A stretch of DNA of 61,289 bases from Adlercreutzia muris (GTDB lineage Bacteria; Actinomycetota; Coriobacteriia; Coriobacteriales; Eggerthellaceae), in contig NZ_WAJS01000017.1 of assembly GCF_008831045.1 (NCBI RefSeq), forward strand, positions 1 to 61,289. Reading direction: 5' to 3'. The translations under genes were made by a program, and so were the position numbers. This document shows, piece after piece, positions 56,836 to 61,289 of the stretch. A model generated the notes under the pieces. That model ran no database searches, was not told the DNA's origin, and saw only the letters and a list, made by a program, of their open reading frames with translations. The stretch's first letter is position 1. Each line of letters begins with the position of its first letter.

Positions 56836-59223
56836 GTGGATCTGATTACCATCTACAACCGGGGCGCGCCCCTGATAATCTCCGACCAGTTCGAGAAGGT
56901 TGCCGCAGTGAAGATCACCCGCGAGAGGAACTGCTTCGATTCCCTTTCGTTCACGATCTACCCCGACAACCCCGGCTACGACGAGCTGGCCCCGTTCTCG
57001 ACCACCATCGAGGTAGTCAACGCCGAGACGGGGGCCGTGGAGTTCGAGGGGCGCGTCATATCGCCCGTGCCATCGGTGGATGCAGACGGCACGGTGGGCA
57101 AGGCTGTGGTCTGCGAGAGCGTCATGGGGTACCTGTGCGATTCCCGGCAGCCCTACACCGCCGAGCGCCTGTGGAAGGGCGACACCGGGCGCACGGGGCT
57201 CCAGGAGTTCGTCGATTACCTGCTTGCCAACCACAACGCCCACGTGAGCGCCGAGAAGCGCGTCTATCGCGGGCTCGTGGACATGGTGACATGGAAAACC
57301 ACCGAGAACGTCACAAAGGGCACCAACTTCGAGACAACGTGGAACTGTCTCAAGACCAAGATCATCGACGTGTTCGGCGGCGAGATGCGCGTGCGGCGCG
57401 GCGAGGACGGACGGCTGTACCTGGACTACCGGCAGAAGCTGGGGCAGGTGCGGCAGACACCCATCCGAATCGGGCTCAACATGGGTTCTGGCAGCCGCAA
57501 GGTGAACCTCGACGGCCTCGTGACCCGCCTCTACCCTCGCGGCGCGAAGCTCAAGGCCACCGAGACAGACGAGCACGGCAACGAGCGCGAGGTGGAGACC
57601 GAGGAGCGGCTGTCCATCGCCGCCGCCAACGCCGGCGTGCCCTACATCGACGATGCTGACGGCATCCGCGAGTATGGGATCATCGAGGGCGTGGCCGACT
57701 GGGACGATGTGACCGAGCCGCTGAATCTCAAGACCAAGGCCGAGAACTGGCTCGACGAGAACAAGCGGCTGCCGGTGTCCACTACGCTCACGGCCTACGA
57801 TCTATCGCTAATCGGGGAGGACTTCGAGTCATTCTCCCTGCTCGACTGGTACCACTGCTACAACCCCTACCTCGGCCTCGACGAGAACCTAGAGGTGGTC
57901 AAGCAGGTCCTAGATCTCACCGAGCGACACAAGTCCACGCTTACGTTCGGCGAGACGACGACGCTCCAGACCGTCAAGATCTCCACGCTCGCGGGGCTCG
58001 CCGGCGAGGTGGAGGTGGTCAAGTCGCAGAGCAAGACGACCATCGTCAACCTCAAGAACTCGATCACCTATACCATGGCCGCCATCGAGGTGGCCGAGGA
58101 CCGCATCGTGTCCACGGTCGGCGAGCAGATCGTGGAGACATCCGAGCGCATCGACGGAGAGATCGAGGTTGTGCGCTCGGCGGTGTCCACCCTCGAGCAG
58201 ACCGCCGAGGAGATCAGGGCCAGCGTGAGCCTGCTCGACGAGGAGCAGCAGGTCATGCAGGCAGAGCTGGACATCATGCCCGGCCAGATCGTGTCTACCG
58301 TGACGACCGCCTACGAGGCCTACGTGGACGGTGAGATCAAAACGGTCAGCACCGCCATCAGCGAGGTGCGCCAGACCGCCGCCGGCATCGAATCGACCGT
58401 CAAGAGCATCCAGGCCAACTACGCCAACTGCACGACTGCCGGCAGCACCGTCGCCAAGATCGTGAGCGCACCCGACTTCACGCTGTACAAGGGCGCGACG
58501 ATCTCGGTCAAGTTCTCATACGCCAACACGGCCGACAGCCCTACACTCAACGTCAACGGGACGGGCGCGAAGCCCATCTACGTCGGCAACACGCGCATGA
58601 CGAAGGATCTGAGCTGGAAGGCCCAGGATGTCGTCTCGTTCGTCTACGACGGCACCTCCTGGCGGCTGGCCGACTGCGGCTCGCGCTCGTCGATCAAACA
58701 GCTATCCGACAGCATCACGCTGAAGGTGAGCAAGGGAGACGTGTCGTCCCAGATCTCGGTTGAATCCGGTGCCATCGCCATCGAATCGAACCGGTTCTCG
58801 TGGAGTTCCACCTATTCGAGCATGACCAGGGCAGGCGTGCTCACCGCGCAGTCGGCCAAGCTGTCGGGCACATTCGAGTGCGGATCCGCATCTAACCTGC
58901 TCAAGGTGCAGGGCGGCTCGGTGCTCGGCTACGAGAACGGGGCGAACCTCGGCAAGATCGACTTCTCGGCCCACATGAACGATCTCTCGGCCGGAAAGGT
59001 CGTGGCTGGCCTCCAGATCACCGGCAACCAGTGCATTCGGGTCACGACCCCGCTGCTTTCGGTTGCCGCGTCATCGAGCGAATCGACGATTAGCACCCAT
59101 TGCATCACCGGCGATAGGAAGGTGGTCATCAGCATACGCGAGAGCGGCGACTACATCGAATGGACCACTGGAACGGTGCGCTTCGTGAACGGGCTGTGCA
59201 CGTCATTCACGCAGCCAAGCTAG
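56836..59223 (+). CDS. Tail tip protein (prophage endopeptidase/Tal-like)
   Basis: 795 aa, GTG start directly after the Dit stop. The first ~370 residues resemble the gp27-like hub of Tal proteins (ITIYNRGAPLIISDQFEKVAAVKITRERNCFDSLSF, YLCDSRQPYTAERLW). A long coiled coil follows (about 390-540; IVNLKNSITYTMAAIEVAEDRIVSTVGEQIVETSERID). The C-terminal part is a beta-rich receptor-binding or fibre-like region. A peptidase active site is not evident, so lytic function is uncertain. Confidence 0.8.
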   Translation: MDLITIYNRGAPLIISDQFEKVAAVKITRERNCFDSLSFTIYPDNPGYDELAPFSTTIEVVNAETGAVEFEGRVISPVPSVDADGTVGKAVVCESVMGYLCDSRQPYTAERLWKGDTGRTGLQEFVDYLLANHNAHVSAEKRVYRGLVDMVTWKTTENVTKGTNFETTWNCLKTKIIDVFGGEMRVRRGEDGRLYLDYRQKLGQVRQTPIRIGLNMGSGSRKVNLDGLVTRLYPRGAKLKATETDEHGNEREVETEERLSIAAANAGVPYIDDADGIREYGIIEGVADWDDVTEPLNLKTKAENWLDENKRLPVSTTLTAYDLSLIGEDFESFSLLDWYHCYNPYLGLDENLEVVKQVLDLTERHKSTLTFGETTTLQTVKISTLAGLAGEVEVVKSQSKTTIVNLKNSITYTMAAIEVAEDRIVSTVGEQIVETSERIDGEIEVVRSAVSTLEQTAEEIRASVSLLDEEQQVMQAELDIMPGQIVSTVTTAYEAYVDGEIKTVSTAISEVRQTAAGIESTVKSIQANYANCTTAGSTVAKIVSAPDFTLYKGATISVKFSYANTADSPTLNVNGTGAKPIYVGNTRMTKDLSWKAQDVVSFVYDGTSWRLADCGSRSSIKQLSDSITLKVSKGDVSSQISVESGAIAIESNRFSWSSTYSSMTRAGVLTAQSAKLSGTFECGSASNLLKVQGGSVLGYENGANLGKIDFSAHMNDLSAGKVVAGLQITGNQCIRVTTPLLSVAASSSESTISTHCITGDRKVVISIRESGDYIEWTTGTVRFVNGLCTSFTQPS

Positions 59224-59239
59224 ACAGAAAGGACACACT

Positions 59240-59542
59240 ATGGAAGACGTCTTCTACGTTGCGATGCTCGATGGCGTCGCAGACATCATCGATTCCCCGT
59301 CGAAGATCGAGGCATACGAGGGACGGTTCCCTATCGCCCGATCTGGAATCAACGGATACGACCTCGTGTGCACGCCCGAGGACGGATGGCTGATCGAGCG
59401 GCCCTCCGACGACGAGCTGTGCGGCATCGAGCGGTTCAGGATGCCCGTCGCCGCCCCCGACGCTGTCGCCCGCATTATGGCTCTGTCGATTGATGATCCC
59501 GATGCCGCACGTGCCGAGATCGAATCCATTGGGGTTGAGTAA
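59240..59542 (+). CDS. Small tail-region protein, function unknown
   Basis: 100 aa, acidic, with alternating strand-like segments (VFYVAMLDGVADIIDSPSKIEAYEG, GYDLVCTPEDGWLIERP). AGAAAGGACACACT precedes the ATG. Possibly a tail tip or fibre accessory. Not recognised. Confidence 0.5.
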   Translation: MEDVFYVAMLDGVADIIDSPSKIEAYEGRFPIARSGINGYDLVCTPEDGWLIERPSDDELCGIERFRMPVAAPDAVARIMALSIDDPDAARAEIESIGVE

Positions 59543-59543
59543 C

Positions 59544-59783
59544 ATGGCGCATCCTATCGAATTGGAGGCTGTCGCCTTCGACATCTACGAGTTCGCCGTA
59601 GGAAAGTTCGCCGAGCGCGGCATCGACGCATCCATGACGCACCTCGTCATGAGTTCCGTGATGGCCCGCATCGACGGCTTCGCAATCGCCGGCTTCGCCG
59701 CGCAGGCCCGTGCCAGCGAGGAGGCCGCCCTCGATGCTGCGAGGCACCTTGTCGAGGCTGAGAAGGGCGGTGGTGCCGAATGA
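59544..59783 (+). CDS. Small helical tail-region protein
   Basis: 79 aa, nearly all helical (PIELEAVAFDIYEFAVGKFAERGIDASMTHLVMSSVMARI) with an Ala-rich end. Coupled to the fibre gene by a 4-nt overlap (ATGA). Position suggests a fibre assembly aid, unproven. Confidence 0.5.
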   Translation: MAHPIELEAVAFDIYEFAVGKFAERGIDASMTHLVMSSVMARIDGFAIAGFAAQARASEEAALDAARHLVEAEKGGGAE

Positions 59784-61289
59784 GGCACACTGTGAGGATC
59801 GTGGCCCGCGAGATCCGCGTGCCACACAACGAGCGCATCGTTTCAAAAAACGTCGGAGCGGACGCCATCGATCTCACGTTTGACGACGAGTGGCGCGAGT
59901 GCACCTCGAAGGTGGCCGTATTCAAGAACGGCGCGGACGAGTTCCGCGCCGCAGTGTCGGGCGATTTGGTGCAGATCCCGTGGGAGGTGCTCGACCGCCC
60001 TGGCGAGCTGCACCTGTCGCTCGTCGGGTACGTCGGCGAGAAGAAGCGCATCGTCACCGAGAAGATGACGCGCCCCTTCAAGGTTCTCGCCGCCGGCTCC
60101 CTTGCCGGCGATTCGCCGTCAGACCCCACGCCCGATGCCGTCCAGGTCCTTCTGAACCGCGTGGGCGATGCCGCCGAGACTGCGGAGGCCGCCGCCTCTC
60201 GCGCCGAGGCGACCGACAGGGCCGTGTCGGCGGCTGAATCGGCCCGCACTGCCGCAGAGGCCGCCCGTGCGTCGTCGGAGGAATCTCGGGCATCGGCTGA
60301 GACCTCCCGCGCTGGCGCTGAATCGGCCCGCGTCGCAGCCGAGACCTCACGCCGCGATGCGGAGGCCGCCCGCTCGGCAGCCGAAGCCCAGCGCACATCG
60401 GCCGAATCCGGCCGCCGCGAGGCTGAGGCTTCCCGCGTCGTCGCCGAGGCCGCCCGCGTGGCAGAGTTCGACCAGATGCGCCAGAACTTCCAGGGCATGC
60501 AGTGCGTGCTGCTGCCCGAGGGGGAATACGACCCCGAAACGGCCGAGCCGACCATCGAGGGCGACACGTCGGTCATCTACTATGTCCCGAACCCCCGCCA
60601 CACCGTCGGGGACCTCTACCTCGAATGGCGCTATCTCGCCGTTTCCGACGGCTCCTGCATCTGGGAGCTTATCGGCGGCCGCGACAAGCTACCGGACGCC
60701 ATCACGGTCGCGGACATCGACGCCATCGTCGGCGGGGGCACCGCCCCGAAGGCCGAGCGCTACCTGTCCCTGACCGGCTTGGCGTACCTGTGGGCGGTCG
60801 TCAGGGAGTGGTTCGCGGCGAAGCTGCACAAGCACGACGCCGCCGACATCGAGACGGGGCAGGTCCCCGTGGCCCGTGGCGGCACCGGAGCGTCAACTGC
60901 CCTGGCGGCCCAGCACAACATCCTGGGTGATATGGCGGCAGCCGATGCGGTTTCGGACGCGGATCTGCAATTCGTGCTCGCCCGTCCAGATGGCGGCAAC
61001 GAGACCGCCGGTGCGGTGTTCCGGGCTGCCGGCTCGCTCATCTGGAATTGGCTCGACGCGAGAATCCGCTCGACGTTCCATTTCAATGCTTCGCACCAGC
61101 TTAGAACCGAAGGTCTTGCTGATGGCGCGGTGACCAACGCGAAGCTAGACCAATCCATCCGGGATTCGCTGTCCCGCGTAGCCGTTGCTCGTTGCTCTCG
61201 TGTGCTCTTTGCGGTAACGGAGACCGGCGGGTATATCCAATTTGTTGACGAGAGCAATCAGCCAATTTTCGGAATATCGGCAAGCAACA
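59780..61289 (+). CDS. Tail fibre/baseplate upper protein, cut by the window edge
   Basis: Open from ATG 59780 to the end, at least 503 aa. The N-terminus (about 1-110; VRIVAREIRVPHNERIVSKNVGADAIDLTFDDEW) resembles the BppU-type attachment domain of baseplates. Residues about 125-225 are a heptad coil of AESAR/AETSR/AEAAR units. A linker and short beta domain follow, then a GGTGAS motif near residue 372 typical of tail fibres. The receptor-binding end is outside the window. It determines host range. Confidence 0.75.
   Translation, partial: MRHTVRIVAREIRVPHNERIVSKNVGADAIDLTFDDEWRECTSKVAVFKNGADEFRAAVSGDLVQIPWEVLDRPGELHLSLVGYVGEKKRIVTEKMTRPFKVLAAGSLAGDSPSDPTPDAVQVLLNRVGDAAETAEAAASRAEATDRAVSAAESARTAAEAARASSEESRASAETSRAGAESARVAAETSRRDAEAARSAAEAQRTSAESGRREAEASRVVAEAARVAEFDQMRQNFQGMQCVLLPEGEYDPETAEPTIEGDTSVIYYVPNPRHTVGDLYLEWRYLAVSDGSCIWELIGGRDKLPDAITVADIDAIVGGGTAPKAERYLSLTGLAYLWAVVREWFAAKLHKHDAADIETGQVPVARGGTGASTALAAQHNILGDMAAADAVSDADLQFVLARPDGGNETAGAVFRAAGSLIWNWLDARIRSTFHFNASHQLRTEGLADGAVTNAKLDQSIRDSLSRVAVARCSRVLFAVTETGGYIQFVDESNQPIFGISASN

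Larger units (their letters stand above)
26611..61289. mobile_element. Siphovirus prophage inserted after rplW (left end; right end outside the window)
   Basis: Every gene from 26,641 to the window edge is phage-type: serine integrase, repressor and operators, replication block, terminase, portal, protease, capsid, tail chaperones with frameshift, tape measure, tail tip and fibre. The order is that of long-tailed (HK97-type capsid) temperate phages. The left boundary lies between the rplW stop (26610) and the integrase stop (26641), with uncertainty of a few tens of bases. Lysis genes and attR have not been reached. Visible length is 34.7 kb. No structural gene is visibly broken, so the prophage may be active. 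Confidence 0.9.

Noticed and set aside
1-61289. tRNA, rRNA, retron or diversity-generating retroelement
   Set aside because: I saw no cloverleaf with CCA-end features, no rRNA core sequences and no reverse transcriptase motif (xxDD) in any plausible reading frame.
59780-61289. Reading-frame end or attR near the right edge
   Set aside because: The fibre gene is still open at 61289 and no lysis genes have appeared, so the phage right end is outside the window.

Overview
The window reads as a high-GC Gram-positive chromosome of the class Coriobacteriia, most likely family Eggerthellaceae. This is inferred from gene content and not from a database match. The pointers are a Tat-exported FAD-dependent reductase divergent from a membrane LuxR-type regulator (a pairing characteristic of that family), strong GC bias, frequent GTG/TTG starts, and a str operon running straight into the S10 operon.

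Positions 1-21,136 are host core and accessory metabolism: the flavoprotein and its divergent regulator; a PiT phosphate transporter with its PhoU-like partner; a TRIC-family channel with a long tail; lysC and asd (entry to the aspartate family, with an internal start for a separate LysC beta subunit); tlyA-tatD; small membrane proteins; an orphan solute-binding lipoprotein; pcrA; a single-chain serine dehydratase; ppaC; and an M20 peptidase. Two pairs of non-coding repeats sit in the gaps. One pair is a ~115-nt folded element lying upstream of asd and of the peptidase, with compensatory base changes. The other is a ~165-175-nt inverted-repeat element whose arms differ between copies while a 16-nt core is kept.

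Positions 21,520-26,610 hold rpsL-rpsG-fusA-rpsJ-rplC-rplD-rplW, with no tuf between fusA and rpsJ. The operon then stops: 30 bp after rplW lies the 3' end of a large serine recombinase, and everything to the right-hand edge is a siphovirus prophage. rplB and the rest of the S10 operon are not in the window, so the prophage has apparently inserted between rplW and rplB. The right attachment site is beyond the window.

The prophage (26,611 to beyond 61,289) is ordered. A leftward lysogeny block comes first (serine integrase, DUF2513 protein, a HicA/HicB pair, XRE repressor), followed by a promoter-operator switch at 30,400-30,506. A rightward early block of small genes follows. The replication/recombination block holds a DUF1351 protein, a Rad52-like annealing protein, an HNH-like protein, a phage-encoded DNA polymerase sliding clamp and a helicase-DNA methyltransferase fusion. 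A winged-helix protein then precedes an iteron array with a DnaA-box-like site. Next come accessory genes, a cytosine-methyltransferase remnant and an ArpU/DUF1492-type late regulator. The late block is HNH, small and large terminase, portal, ClpP-like protease, HK97-type capsid, connectors, tail tube, tail chaperones with a programmed -1 frameshift, tape measure, distal tail, tail tip and a fibre cut by the window edge.

The most notable items are the insertion inside a ribosomal-protein operon, a replication module built from clamp, iterons and a winged-helix protein without any visible polymerase, and the two undescribed intergenic repeat families.
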